From assembly GCA_001816835.1 (NCBI GenBank), contig MHDB01000005.1, positions 1-16,858 on the forward strand: DNA of 16,858 nt, given 5' to 3'. The stretch comes from Candidatus Woykebacteria bacterium RIFCSPLOWO2_01_FULL_43_14. GTDB taxonomy: Bacteria; Patescibacteriota; Microgenomatia; Woykebacterales; 2-01-FULL-43-14. Under the pieces are notes generated by a model, which was not told the origin of the DNA, did no database searches, and saw nothing but the letters and a program-made list of their open reading frames with translations. The position numbers and the translations under genes are program-made. How positions within the stretch are numbered: the stretch's first letter is position 1; every line of letters begins with the position of its first letter. Positions 6,595 through 13,266 of this stretch are shown in pieces.

Positions 6595-8118
6595 CTACCG
6601 AGCGACATCAACCGCTCTGGTTTCCCTTATAACATTTACTTTCACTTCACCAGGAAAGACAACCTGTTCTTGGATCTTTGAGGCAATATCGTGGGCCAGT
6701 TTTGTGATGTCCGCATCGCTTATCTCACTTGGGACAACTAGCACTCTTACTTCCCGTCCGGCTTCGATCGCGAAAGCTTTCTCAACTCCGCTAAACCCTG
6801 TCGCGATATTTTCTAAGGACGAGATTCTTTTGATATATTCTTCTACTGATTCTCTCCTCGCACCAGGTCGGGCTCCGGAGATGGCATCGGCAATGGCTGC
6901 AATGGCTGCTTCGATTGAAGGGAAGTCGTCCTCATGCTGAGCCGCGAGGCCTTTAACTATTTCGGCATGCAATCCGTACCTTTTGGCAATATCAACTCCC
7001 AAATCGACATGCGACCCCTCCACCTCATGAGTTACGGTTTTACCAATATCGTGGAGTAAGGCAAGTTGCTTGGCCAGCTCAACCCGAGCCCCAATTTGGT
7101 TGGCCATACTTGAAGCCAGCTTAACTACTTCTAGAGTGTGTAACCACTGGTTTTGACCGTAGCTAGTACGGTATTTGAACCTACCAAGTAAATCGATAAT
7201 TTCACGAGGCATATTGTGAATCCCGGCCTTGTAAACCAAATCCTCACCAGCCTGACGCATCACTCTTTCGATATCTTTCTGGGTTTTGGCTACAACTTCC
7301 TCAATACGGGCTGGTTGTATGCGACCGTCTTTGACCAGTATTTCCAAAGAAACTTTGGCCACTTCTCGTCTAATGGGATCAAAGCAGGATAGTCTGAGCT
7401 CACCTGGAGTTTCATCTATTTCCACATCAACGCCTGTGGCATTTTCGAATGCCCTAATGTTACGGCCTTCCTTACCGATAATACGACCTTTCATCTCATC
7501 ATCAGGAAGTTTTACAACTGAGGTGGTAGTCTCTGGAACATAGTCCGTCGCCACTGACTGCATCGCATCCACAAGTATCTCACGAGCTTTTTTGTCTGCT
7601 TCTTGGCGGGCGAAAGTTTCTGATTCTTTAATCTTTCGACTGATGTCTTCTTTTAGGCGTGATTCGACTGCTTCCATGATAAGAGTCCTAGCCTCTTCTC
7701 TTGTCAGCCCAGCCGCGCGTTCTAGCTTGGCAATTTGCTCAGACTTGACCTTTTCAACTTCCTCAAACTTAGCTTTAAGTTCCTCAGACCGAGAAGCAAT
7801 GTTGCGTTCACGCTCTTCCAAAACACCGCTTTTTCTCTCTAAAACTTCTTCTTTGGAGGTGAGTTTACGTTCCTGCTCGTAAGCATCACGTTTGATATTC
7901 CGCGCTTCGTCTTCAGCGGCTTTCTTAATCCGAAACGCTTCGTCTTTGGCTTCGATAACCAATTCTTTAGCCCGAGTCGCAGCATCAATTATTTCTGGAT
8001 CATTTTCTTGAGGTAGTTTGGCTGACTTAGAACGTGTTTTGGTATAGTAAAGTGCCCCTCCAGCCCCCACGCCAAGGGCCAGCAGGCTTGATAAGACTGC
8101 TAATATTTCTATTGACAT
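6595..8118 (-). CDS. rny: ribonuclease Y
   Basis: Membrane-anchored endoribonuclease that initiates mRNA decay; 507 residues, close to the usual 510-520. Layout: an N-terminal membrane helix (EILAVLSSLLALGVGAGGAL), a long charged coiled coil (about 30-190), a KH domain with the GKEGRNIRAFE motif, and an HD phosphohydrolase domain (LLHDIGKT, then AAQHEDD). It heads a probable rny-ymdB unit. An interrupted dyad lies in the leader between recX and rny. I see no strong SD (GGATGG is the nearest candidate). Confidence 0.97.
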   Translation of the reverse strand: MSIEILAVLSSLLALGVGAGGALYYTKTRSKSAKLPQENDPEIIDAATRAKELVIEAKDEAFRIKKAAEDEARNIKRDAYEQERKLTSKEEVLERKSGVLEERERNIASRSEELKAKFEEVEKVKSEQIAKLERAAGLTREEARTLIMEAVESRLKEDISRKIKESETFARQEADKKAREILVDAMQSVATDYVPETTTSVVKLPDDEMKGRIIGKEGRNIRAFENATGVDVEIDETPGELRLSCFDPIRREVAKVSLEILVKDGRIQPARIEEVVAKTQKDIERVMRQAGEDLVYKAGIHNMPREIIDLLGRFKYRTSYGQNQWLHTLEVVKLASSMANQIGARVELAKQLALLHDIGKTVTHEVEGSHVDLGVDIAKRYGLHAEIVKGLAAQHEDDFPSIEAAIAAIADAISGARPGARRESVEEYIKRISSLENIATGFSGVEKAFAIEAGREVRVLVVPSEISDADITKLAHDIASKIQEQVVFPGEVKVNVIRETRAVDVAR

Positions 8119-8160
8119 TTGAAACCATCCAATCTAAGTTCATCATATATCCATTATCAG

Positions 8161-8195
8161 ACCCTTTACCAAACCTGATAGGTTTTAAAAAGGGT
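8161..8195. other. interrupted dyad between recX and rny
   Basis: Outer arms ACCCTTT (8161-8167) and AAAGGGT (8189-8195), and inner arms AAACCT (8171-8176) and AGGTTT (8180-8185) around a GAT loop: 13 base pairs with a 3x3 internal loop. On the minus strand no T-run follows, so it fits a leader structure or operator for rny better than a recX terminator. Role unknown. Confidence 0.45.
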
Positions 8196-8212
8196 GTTTT
8201 GACAAGTCCATT

Positions 8213-8884
8213 TTAGCTTTTTGGCTTGGTTCTGTCAATTACACTGCTCACTATGTCCCACCCAAAACCGCGTCTCAAAAGAAATTGGGTAACTTTTTTC
8301 TTAAAATCAGTACTAGGCAACTTTTGGAATGAGGGTAGTTTTTTGTCAATGGCTCTTAGGGCAGATTCCAAATCAGATTCGGAAGAATTACTCGACTTTT
8401 CAAAAAAATTATCAATTAATTCCCTCGAGATACCTTTTTGTAGAAGCTCGACTTTAAGTAAGGCAACCCCTTTGGGCTTGAATCTATTTCGCTGACCCAC
8501 CCACCAAGAAACAAACTCCGTATCATTAAGCTGTTCCAATTTTTTTAGTTTATCTATCGCTTTGCCAATACTTTTTTTATACGTAGCTAGTTCTATTTCG
8601 CTTACGGTTAAATCTTTCAACTTTGCTTTATAGAGAAAATGGTCACTGACTTCTTTTTCGCTGCGGGGACGAAAGGAGAGAAAACGGAGCATACGCTCCA
8701 CAAGGCGGTTTAATTGGTCTTGACTAACCAACGCGGTAACGGTCTTTTGATCAATTTCGCCATCAATTTCTAATTTCTGTTCAAACCGAATTTGCTGACT
8801 CAGCCCAAAAGCAAACTGACCATCAAGAAATACACTAACCCGATTGGGGTCCTTTTTTTGGGGAACAAGATCGGTTATTTTCAT
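8213..8884 (-). CDS. recX: RecX-family regulator of RecA
   Basis: A 223-residue RecX-type protein, which binds RecA filaments and modulates their extension. Recognisable repeats are MLRFLSFRPRSEKEVSDHFL, LEQLNDTEFVSWWVGQRNRF with KPKG, and KKVTQFLLRRGFGWDIVSSV. The N-terminal third (VSVFLDGQFAFGLSQQ) is the extra region found in longer RecX proteins. It lies 76 bases downstream of recA on the same strand, the usual order. AAGGAAGG about 10 bases upstream is a weak SD for the ATG. Confidence 0.92.
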   Translation of the reverse strand: MKITDLVPQKKDPNRVSVFLDGQFAFGLSQQIRFEQKLEIDGEIDQKTVTALVSQDQLNRLVERMLRFLSFRPRSEKEVSDHFLYKAKLKDLTVSEIELATYKKSIGKAIDKLKKLEQLNDTEFVSWWVGQRNRFKPKGVALLKVELLQKGISRELIDNFFEKSSNSSESDLESALRAIDKKLPSFQKLPSTDFKKKVTQFLLRRGFGWDIVSSVIDRTKPKS

Positions 8885-8960
8885 TGCGAGAAAACCTTCC
8901 TTGGCGGGGATGAAAGTAAGGAAAACTAACTTGTCGGAACGGATAGCTCATTTTCACGGC

Positions 8961-10007
8961 CTAGACTTGCGCTTCGTCTTCTGCCAAAGGATCATCAACC
9001 CCTACGGCCACAGGTGCAGCAGATTGACTTAAGTTGTCTTTAATCTTTTTCTCAATCTCAGCAGCCACTGCAAGGTTTTCCTCAAGATAGGCTTTTGCCC
9101 CTTCTCGTCCCTGTGAAATTTTGGCTTCTCCATAAGAAAACCAAGAACCTGCTTTTTGCAAGATTCCGGTCTCTAATGCGACATCCAAAAGACTTCCCAT
9201 CTTTGAGATACCTTTATCAAACATCATATCCACTTCTGCTACACGGAAGGGAGGAGCAATTTTATTTTTGACAATTTTGACTCGTACCCTACTTCCAATA
9301 ACACGTTCCCCATCTTTAATGTTATCTACTTTACGCACGTCAATACGCACAGAAGAATAAAACTTCAGCGCTCGTCCTCCTGGAGTTGTTTCCGGATTAC
9401 CAAACATAATCCCAATTTTTTCCCGTAACTGATTTATAAAAATAACAGTTGTTTTGGATTTGGAAATTACCCCTGTAAGCTTACGAAGTGCTTGAGACAT
9501 AAGTCGTGCTTGGATACCCACGAAGGCATCCCCCATTTCCCCCTCAATTTCCGCCCTCGGAACAAGTGCGGCTACTGAGTCAATTACAACGATGTCCACT
9601 GCACCACTTCGGACCAATGTCTCTACGATCTCCAAGGCTTGCTCACCGGTATCAGGTTGGGAAACCAACATATCGGTAATATTGACACCTAAGGCTTGCG
9701 ACCTGATAGGGTCCAGGGCATGTTCGGCGTCGACAAACGCGGCGGTTCCTCCTGTTTTTTGGATCTCAGCTATCGTATGAAGAGCAAGGGTTGTTTTCCC
9801 CGATCCTTCAGGTCCAAATATCTCAACCACTCGTCCCCTTGGCATTCCCCCACCAAGCGCTATATCCACCGCGATCGACCCTGAAGAGACTGTCTCTACC
9901 GACATCCTGTTTCCCGTATCCCCCATTCGCATAATTGACCCTTTGCCAAACTGTTTTTCAATCTGGGCCATAGCTGTCTTAATGGCTTCTAACTTATCTG
10001 CTTCCAA
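8961..10007 (-). CDS. recA: RecA recombinase
   Basis: Homologous-recombination ATPase that coats single-stranded DNA, drives strand exchange and stimulates LexA cleavage where LexA exists. At 348 residues it has normal length. Visible motifs: the N-terminal IEKQFGKGSIMRMG, Walker A GPEGSGKTT, Walker B IVVIDSVAAL, loop L2 region (IFINQLREKIGIMFGNPETT, then PGGRALKF) and an acidic C-terminal tail (DDPLAEDEAQV). The start is TTG, chosen because AGGAGG lies 8 bases upstream and the translation begins at the conserved position. I see no Gram-positive or E. coli type SOS box upstream. Confidence 0.98.
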   Translation of the reverse strand: MEADKLEAIKTAMAQIEKQFGKGSIMRMGDTGNRMSVETVSSGSIAVDIALGGGMPRGRVVEIFGPEGSGKTTLALHTIAEIQKTGGTAAFVDAEHALDPIRSQALGVNITDMLVSQPDTGEQALEIVETLVRSGAVDIVVIDSVAALVPRAEIEGEMGDAFVGIQARLMSQALRKLTGVISKSKTTVIFINQLREKIGIMFGNPETTPGGRALKFYSSVRIDVRKVDNIKDGERVIGSRVRVKIVKNKIAPPFRVAEVDMMFDKGISKMGSLLDVALETGILQKAGSWFSYGEAKISQGREGAKAYLEENLAVAAEIEKKIKDNLSQSAAPVAVGVDDPLAEDEAQV

Positions 10008-10069
10008 TTTTGATACCTCCTCTAAGTAGTCTTAAAGTTTATAAAATATGGTGTGTGAGTATCTGTGGA

Positions 10070-10086
10070 AAATTTAGGGTAGGTTA
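10070..10086 (-). repeat. inverted repeat, copy near recA
   Basis: On the minus strand TAACCTACCC, one base, then AAATTT. It overlaps the stop codon of the 10084 membrane protein gene. A near-identical copy in the opposite orientation lies at 10797-10814. Confidence 0.4.
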
Positions 10087-10743
10087 AATATTTTCACCAA
10101 GACGGCGGAGTTTCCAGGCCTTGAAACCACCTACGATAAGAGCCAAGATCAAAGAGGGGGCGTTTTTCAACAAGGAATGTGTCGTGAGAGATGCGAAATC
10201 AAAAGCCTCGTCTGGAGAACTATTGAAGTAAGAGACCAAAGTCGAGACCAAAGCAAAGGCTGGTGCAAGAATGAACAAACCCAAGAAGAATAGGATACCG
10301 CTCAGGTACAGCTTATTAAGAAAACTGTCGTGAGCGTTATTTTTATCAACTAGACGCATCTTACGGAGACGCCAATAAGAGTAGACGAAAAATACTAACG
10401 CTGCTACCACTAAACCTAATGAATCATTGATATCAAGCTTAATATATTTGGTCAGATCAATATCAGCTGGAACGCCTTCGATTTCCGAAAATTTGGAGAG
10501 ATTGTTAGTGTAAATATTTACCAAACCTTGGACGCCGTAGGCGAGACCTGAAAAACTAAGAGCCGTTGTAAAAAATAGCACAGCGTAGTGAAATAAACGA
10601 GTGGTATCAATAAAAACTTTGCTGCCGGACAAACCCTTAAAAGCGCTGACGAGATAGACTGTTAATAAAACTAGGCCGATGGGAATAAGGTAGGAAAAAA
10701 CAACGTTGGCAAAAGTCGGCAGATAGAAAAGATTCATGGTCAT
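10084..10743 (-). CDS. polytopic membrane protein, unknown function
   Basis: A 219-residue integral-membrane protein with about five hydrophobic helices (near 12-34, 50-72, 108-122, 143-170, 195-207), connected by short charged loops. The segment RLFHYAVLFFTTALSFSGLA resembles the DUF5671-type membrane domains common in candidate-phyla genomes; that match is from memory and uncertain. A good promoter (TTGTCA / TATGAT) ends 6 bases before the ATG, and no SD is at a useful distance, so the mRNA is probably leaderless. It lies upstream of recA on the same strand, 76 bases away. Confidence 0.8.
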   Translation of the reverse strand: MTMNLFYLPTFANVVFSYLIPIGLVLLTVYLVSAFKGLSGSKVFIDTTRLFHYAVLFFTTALSFSGLAYGVQGLVNIYTNNLSKFSEIEGVPADIDLTKYIKLDINDSLGLVVAALVFFVYSYWRLRKMRLVDKNNAHDSFLNKLYLSGILFFLGLFILAPAFALVSTLVSYFNSSPDEAFDFASLTTHSLLKNAPSLILALIVGGFKAWKLRRLGENI

Positions 10744-10745
10744 AT

Positions 10746-10774
10746 TTGAATCATATCATTACTCCTGCTACAAT
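10746..10774 (+). promoter_or_regulatory. promoter into the structured leader / tRNA-Pro region
   Basis: TTGAAT (10746-10751), a 17-base spacer and TACAAT (10769-10774) on the plus strand; predicted start near 10781. It overlaps the minus-strand promoter almost completely, so the two may compete for polymerase. Confidence 0.45.
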
Positions 10775-10779
10775 GACAA
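10750..10779 (-). promoter_or_regulatory. promoter of the 10743 membrane protein
   Basis: TTGTCA (10774-10779), an 18-base spacer and TATGAT (10750-10755); both hexamers match at 5 of 6 positions. The -10 ends 6 bases before the ATG, predicting a leaderless transcript. Confidence 0.55.
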
Positions 10780-10796
10780 CTATTATTCTTAGATAC

Positions 10797-10814
10797 TAAC
10801 CTACCCCCAAATTT
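10797..10814 (+). repeat. inverted repeat, copy upstream of the 10743 gene
   Basis: TAACCTACCC, CC, then AAATTT. It matches the minus-strand copy at 10070-10086 apart from one extra or changed base pair in the middle. The two copies bracket the membrane protein gene. Confidence 0.4.
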
Positions 10815-10843
10815 ACATAGTGAATAGTTAAAGCAGGTTAGTA

Positions 10844-10939
10844 GTGTGTTCTAAACAACGCAGTAAAGCCTTTCGAGGTCTTATGCGTTCCGGTAGAATT
10901 AGTCTGGAGCTAATAAGACCAAAGAGGAGGAAATACTAA
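10844..10939 (+). CDS. possible 31-residue very basic peptide
   Basis: A GTG-initiated frame bounded upstream by an in-frame TAA (10829) and ending at TAA 10937. About 11 of 31 residues are Lys/Arg with one Glu; the translation starts CSKQRSKAFRGLMRSGRISL after the initiator and ends PKRRKY, like a small RNA-binding or ribosomal protein. AGCAGG (10832-10837) lies 6 bases before the GTG, but the AGG is in the 3' arm of hairpin 1, so initiation could be controlled by folding. The stop codon lies inside the 5' arm of hairpin 3. I cannot name a family; it may also be chance. Confidence 0.35.
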   Translation: MCSKQRSKAFRGLMRSGRISLELIRPKRRKY

Positions 10940-10987
10940 AGGAGGAAACGTCCTCCTTTAGCCATCTTCCGTTAAGGTCCGAATTGT

Positions 10988-11061
10988 CGGGGTGTAGTAT
11001 AATGGTAACACACCGCGCTGGGGGTGCGGGATCGGAGGTTCGATTCCTCTCACCCCGACCA
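10988..11061 (+). tRNA. tRNA-Pro (anticodon GGG)
   Basis: A full cloverleaf of 74 bases. The acceptor stem CGGGGTG / CACCCCG has discriminator A and a genome-encoded CCA. The anticodon stem CCGCG / TGCGG holds the loop CTGGGGG, giving anticodon GGG at the 34-36 position with G37, as expected for proline. The T arm is GGAGG-TTCGATT-CCTCT. The D arm contains TAATGGTA. Confidence 0.95.
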
Positions 11062-11073
11062 AGATTTTTGTCA

Positions 11074-11103
11074 TAAAAGAACCTCAAGTAAACACCTGAG
11101 GTT
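11074..11103 (-). terminator. terminator of the 11124 kinase gene
   Basis: Stem AACCTCA (11080-11086) / TGAGGTT (11097-11103) with a 10-base loop. On the minus strand it is followed by CTTTTATG, a short T-run, and lies 20 bases past the kinase stop codon. The tract ATTTTTG right after tRNA-Pro is the only T-run available to end the tRNA transcript. Confidence 0.5.
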
Positions 11104-11123
11104 ATATGGAAGTAAGTTCAAAG

Positions 11124-11750
11124 TTAACCTTGTAATACAGCAGTCATAATCCTAAGAACTTCTTGTGCTAACTCTTCAAAAGGTTTAGTCCCGTCCAGTT
11201 GGTACTGTGCCCGTGGTTTCTGATCCATAACACATTCCAAAGTTCCCTGAATAAGTGGTCCGGTAATATAAGACTCCAAATCCCAGGGGTAAAGACTTCC
11301 TGGATGTCTTGCCAATCTCCTCTTAACCATCTCCTCAAGACTTATTTCTATAAAGAATGTTGCATCGTAGAGTGGTATAAGTTCAGGAAAACTAAGTACA
11401 TGAACACCTTCCACAATGTTAATTCTACCTGGAGCAATAATACGAGTATCTAGACCAGTTGCCATGCTTTCCCTAGAATTGGCAGGTAAACAGACGGGCA
11501 ACCCATCATGCCAACGCCTAACATTCTGCACAAAGGCAGGTGTGTCAAACAACTCTCTAGCTTCCCAATGAGGTGGTCCTCCTCTCGCCATAAATTCTTG
11601 TAGTTCTGGGGTATTAGAAGGGTAAAGATCATGCTCATCGTAAGGATATACCCTTACATCCGGATCGAGCTTGGCAGCAGCAACACTAGTCTCTGTCTTT
11701 CCACTACACGAAGGGCCACAGATTGCAGCAATTACCTTTCCTTTTTTCAT
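11124..11750 (-). CDS. uridine-kinase-like P-loop protein
   Basis: A 208-residue cytosolic P-loop kinase. It has a Walker A motif (ICGPSCSGKTET), a DEHDLYP motif where uridine kinases carry a catalytic Asp region, and NIVEGVHVLSF, which resembles the IVEGIHAL motif of the uridine kinase / phosphoribulokinase family. Arginines in the lid region (MVKRRLARHPGS) fit nucleotide kinases. The ATG at 11750 is chosen because AAGGAGGATT directly precedes it; an upstream in-frame ATG at 11798 lacks an SD. The substrate is not determined by the sequence; nucleoside, sugar or another small molecule is possible. It sits between tRNA-Pro and the repeat array. Confidence 0.8.
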   Translation of the reverse strand: MKKGKVIAAICGPSCSGKTETSVAAAKLDPDVRVYPYDEHDLYPSNTPELQEFMARGGPPHWEARELFDTPAFVQNVRRWHDGLPVCLPANSRESMATGLDTRIIAPGRINIVEGVHVLSFPELIPLYDATFFIEISLEEMVKRRLARHPGSLYPWDLESYITGPLIQGTLECVMDQKPRAQYQLDGTKPFEELAQEVLRIMTAVLQG

Positions 11751-11809
11751 AATCCTCCTTTCCTCGAACTGCCTCTCTGGTCCTAAGAATATTAGCATAT
11801 TTTACAAAT

Positions 11810-11833
11810 AAGTTCCGAATATCATCCAACCAG
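11810..11833 (+). repeat. dispersed repeat R1 (short form)
   Basis: AAGTTCCGAATATCA (11810-11824) joined to TCCAACCAG (11825-11833). It is the most diverged left half among the five copies and opens the array. The kinase gene lies on one side and the DUF4258-like gene on the other. Confidence 0.75.
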
Positions 11834-11845
11834 TCCTTCGATATT

Positions 11846-12118
11846 TTGCTAAACTATATCCTAAGGGAGATTATCTTTAGAAACCATGTCTCAGATAAGA
11901 TAGACATTTTTAAAGAGTTGGGTTGGGACATTAGCTTTAACCAGATTAAAAATACAGTTAATAATCCTGATTTGACAGGTAAAACTAAACAAAACCAACC
12001 TACTGCTATAACTTTTCTCAACCAGAAACATATTTTAAGGGTCGTTTATGAAATTAGAAATGATATAATTGAAGTAATAACAATTCATATTTCCAGAAAG
12101 GGACGCTATGGAACCTGA
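11846..12118 (+). CDS. DUF4258-like protein, probable toxin of a decayed TA pair
   Basis: The core IFRNHVSDKIDIFKELGWDI, the strand segment ILRVVYEIRNDIIEVITIHI and the ending SRKGRYGT fit small DUF4258-type proteins, which often sit next to DUF2283 proteins. The true start is unclear. The TTG at 11846 lies inside or before a likely extended -10 (TGC-TAAACT, 11847-11855). Downstream, AAGGGAG (11863-11869) precedes only ATT and ATC codons, so the original ATG may be lost. Its end overlaps the DUF2283 frame by 11 bases. Toxin function is inferred from gene pairing. Confidence 0.65.
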   Translation: MLNYILREIIFRNHVSDKIDIFKELGWDISFNQIKNTVNNPDLTGKTKQNQPTAITFLNQKHILRVVYEIRNDIIEVITIHISRKGRYGT

Positions 12119-12340
12119 AATAATTGAAATAAAATATGATCCAGAAGAAGATATATTAAATGTATTTTTTTCTAAGAATAAAATCGACGACTCGTTCGAT
12201 GTAGACCCTCATGCAATCATGCATGTAGATGAAAAAACAAACCTGTTTACTTAGAGATCTTTGAAGCTTCAAGAAATTTTAACGTAAATCTCACAAACCT
12301 AGCCCAAAAAATTAAACAAGAATTTCTTACACCTGTCTAA
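12108..12340 (+). pseudogene. frameshifted DUF2283 protein, probable antitoxin remnant
   Basis: The ATG-initiated frame reads EPEIIEIKYDPEEDILNVFF and ends at TAG 12252 after 48 residues. One frame over, the sequence resumes from 12245 as VYLEIFEASRNFNVNLTNLA and continues to TAA 12338. Together they give a DUF2283 protein of normal length (about 77 residues), whose family hallmark includes a late EI-x-AS motif. Loss of one base, probably in the CC tract at 12242-12243, explains it. A sequencing error or programmed frameshift is possible. The final stop overlaps the first bases of repeat R2. Confidence 0.75.
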
Positions 12341-12364
12341 GTTCCTAATATCGTCCAACCAGCC
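12339..12364 (+). repeat. dispersed repeat R2 (short form)
   Basis: AAGTTCCTAATATCG (12339-12353) directly joined to TCCAACCAGCC (12354-12364). It starts within the stop codon of the preceding gene remnant. It may supply the -35 region (TTGCCT, 12365-12370) of the next module. Confidence 0.8.
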
Positions 12365-12393
12365 TTGCCTCGACTTTTCTCCTATGTTAAACT
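12365..12393 (+). promoter_or_regulatory. promoter of the second TA pair
   Basis: TTGCCT (12365-12370), a 17-base spacer ending in TGT, and TAAACT (12388-12393). The -10 ends 8 bases before the ATG at 12402. The same TGYTAAACT motif follows repeat R1 at 11847-11855. Confidence 0.45.
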
Positions 12394-12401
12394 TTTGGCA
12401 T

Positions 12402-12584
12402 ATGAGCAAAGTGATTGTAACTACCGATAAGGACTATATAATATTCAAAATTCCTAAGGACTCCCTGACTAAAGGAACTACAGATCTAACAGAAGATCAG
12501 GCTCTACGTATCCTCGAAAAAGGCAAAAAGGAATTTGAATCTGGTAAGCTAGAACACATAGCAGATCTCTCCCCCCTTCTTTAA
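12402..12584 (+). CDS. antitoxin of a RelE-type TA pair
   Basis: A 60-residue acidic protein (SKVIVTTDKDYIIFKIPKDS near the start, then TEDQALRILEKGKKEFESGK). The stop overlaps the toxin start in TAATG, as in the first TA pair. I chose the ATG at 12402 over the in-frame ATG at 12384 because the latter lies inside the promoter. No specific antitoxin family is recognised; the call rests on size, order and overlap. It should bind the downstream toxin and perhaps the promoter. Confidence 0.75.
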   Translation: MSKVIVTTDKDYIIFKIPKDSLTKGTTDLTEDQALRILEKGKKEFESGKLEHIADLSPLL

Positions 12585-12841
12585 TGAAAATATTCCCTAC
12601 TTCTGCTTTTAAGAAGTCCTTTAAGAAACTGCCAAAAGAAATCCAGAAATCCGCCATAGGCAAAGACAAACTATTCCGTTCAGACCCGTATTCTCCACAA
12701 ATCAAAACTCATAAACTAAAAGGTAAGCTTTCTAAGTTTTGGTCTTACTCTGTAAGTTACGAGTATAGAATTGTCTTTGAATTCATTAATCAACAAACAG
12801 TTATCTATCACGATATTGGAACCCATAAAGTTTACAAATAG
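12584..12841 (+). CDS. RelE/YafQ-family toxin
   Basis: An 85-residue type II toxin. The opening FPTSAFKKSFKKLPKEIQKS, the central HKLKGKLSKFWSYSVSYEYR and the ending VIYHDIGTHKVYK match the RelE/YafQ mRNA-interferase family, including the conserved SYEYRIVFEF strand and the DIGTH motif. It is translationally coupled to its antitoxin. The stop lies 5 bases before repeat R3. Confidence 0.9.
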   Translation: MKIFPTSAFKKSFKKLPKEIQKSAIGKDKLFRSDPYSPQIKTHKLKGKLSKFWSYSVSYEYRIVFEFINQQTVIYHDIGTHKVYK

Positions 12842-12846
12842 AATAA

Positions 12847-12904
12847 AAGTTCCTAATATCGCCTGCCCTGCGAGGTTGTAACGAAGTATAGGGTCCAACC
12901 AGCC
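12847..12904 (+). repeat. dispersed repeat R3 (long form)
   Basis: The left half AAGTTCCTAATATCG (12847-12861) and right half TCCAACCAGCC (12894-12904) are identical to R2 but separated by 32 bases. The insert holds CCCT (12866-12869) and AGGG (12890-12893), which can pair, and TAACGAAGTA, which is shared with R5. Confidence 0.8.
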
Positions 12905-12917
12905 TGACCAGAGAATT

Positions 12918-13262
12918 TTAGTTGTATTTTTCTAGTAAGTACTCCAGTTTTTCTAAAAGTGGTCTTCGCCACTCTGCTAGCAGTTGAGCTTTTATAACTT
13001 CCACTAACTCCCTATCGTGCTCATTTAACTCAACAGATTCGAGTTGTTTTACTTTAGCCAGGATTTCGTAATCTTCTTGTTTTGGTAAATAGTATGTGTT
13101 TTCTTCTGATTCAGTAACACCATACTTATTTCTAACCTGTTCTCTCCACTCCTTGAGCTGTGTCTGAAACTCTTCGTCTTTATCAAGAGCTTGTCGCAAA
13201 GCTTCCCCAGCCAAACCCTTGGAAATATAGTAATCTTCGATTTGTTGTAACGATTTTGGCAT
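12918..13262 (-). CDS. hypothetical protein, charged helical
   Basis: A 114-residue protein that I do not recognise. It is predicted to be almost wholly helical and highly charged (SLQQIEDYYISKGLAGEALR; ELNEHDRELVEVIKAQLLAE), with no membrane segment. The ATG at 13262 is preferred over one at 13319, because it follows the upstream stop by 4 bases and has GAGAGGA about 9 bases upstream. It forms a two-gene unit with the 13267 gene, on the strand opposite to the neighbouring modules. Repeat R3 lies 14 bases beyond its stop. Confidence 0.7.
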   Translation of the reverse strand: MPKSLQQIEDYYISKGLAGEALRQALDKDEEFQTQLKEWREQVRNKYGVTESEENTYYLPKQEDYEILAKVKQLESVELNEHDRELVEVIKAQLLAEWRRPLLEKLEYLLEKYN

Positions 13263-13266
13263 ATCT

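Larger units (their letters stand above)
10794..10961 (+). ncRNA. structured leader or small RNA upstream of tRNA-Pro
   Basis: Three strong pairings in 170 bases. Hairpin 1: TACTAACCT (10794-10802) with AGGTTAGTA (10835-10843), 9 bp. Hairpin 2: GGTCTTAT (10877-10884) with ATAAGACC (10913-10920), 8 bp, continuing after a 3x3 loop as TTCCGG / CTGGAG. Hairpin 3: CTAAAGGAGGA (10936-10946) with TCCTCCTTTAG (10951-10961), 11 bp with loop AACG. A promoter candidate lies just upstream. It does not show the marks of RNase P, SRP RNA or tmRNA. A 31-codon frame runs through it, so it may be a regulated mRNA leader and not a non-coding RNA. Confidence 0.4.

Noticed and set aside
8833..8949. A 38-codon minus-strand frame starting between recA and recX
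   Set aside because: It has no SD, overlaps the recX start out of frame, and its low-complexity basic translation is not convincing.
10899..11087. A 62-codon minus-strand frame over the tRNA
   Set aside because: It runs antisense through tRNA-Pro and the hairpins; such antisense-tRNA frames (GERNRTSDPAPP) are well-known artefacts.
11810..11840. dif-like Xer recombination sites
   Set aside because: The repeat can be divided 11-6-11, but the two arms share only about three symmetrical bases.
12384..12401. ATG at 12384 as the antitoxin start
   Set aside because: It sits within the likely -10 region; the ATG at 12402 fits the promoter position and the protein's opening strand better.
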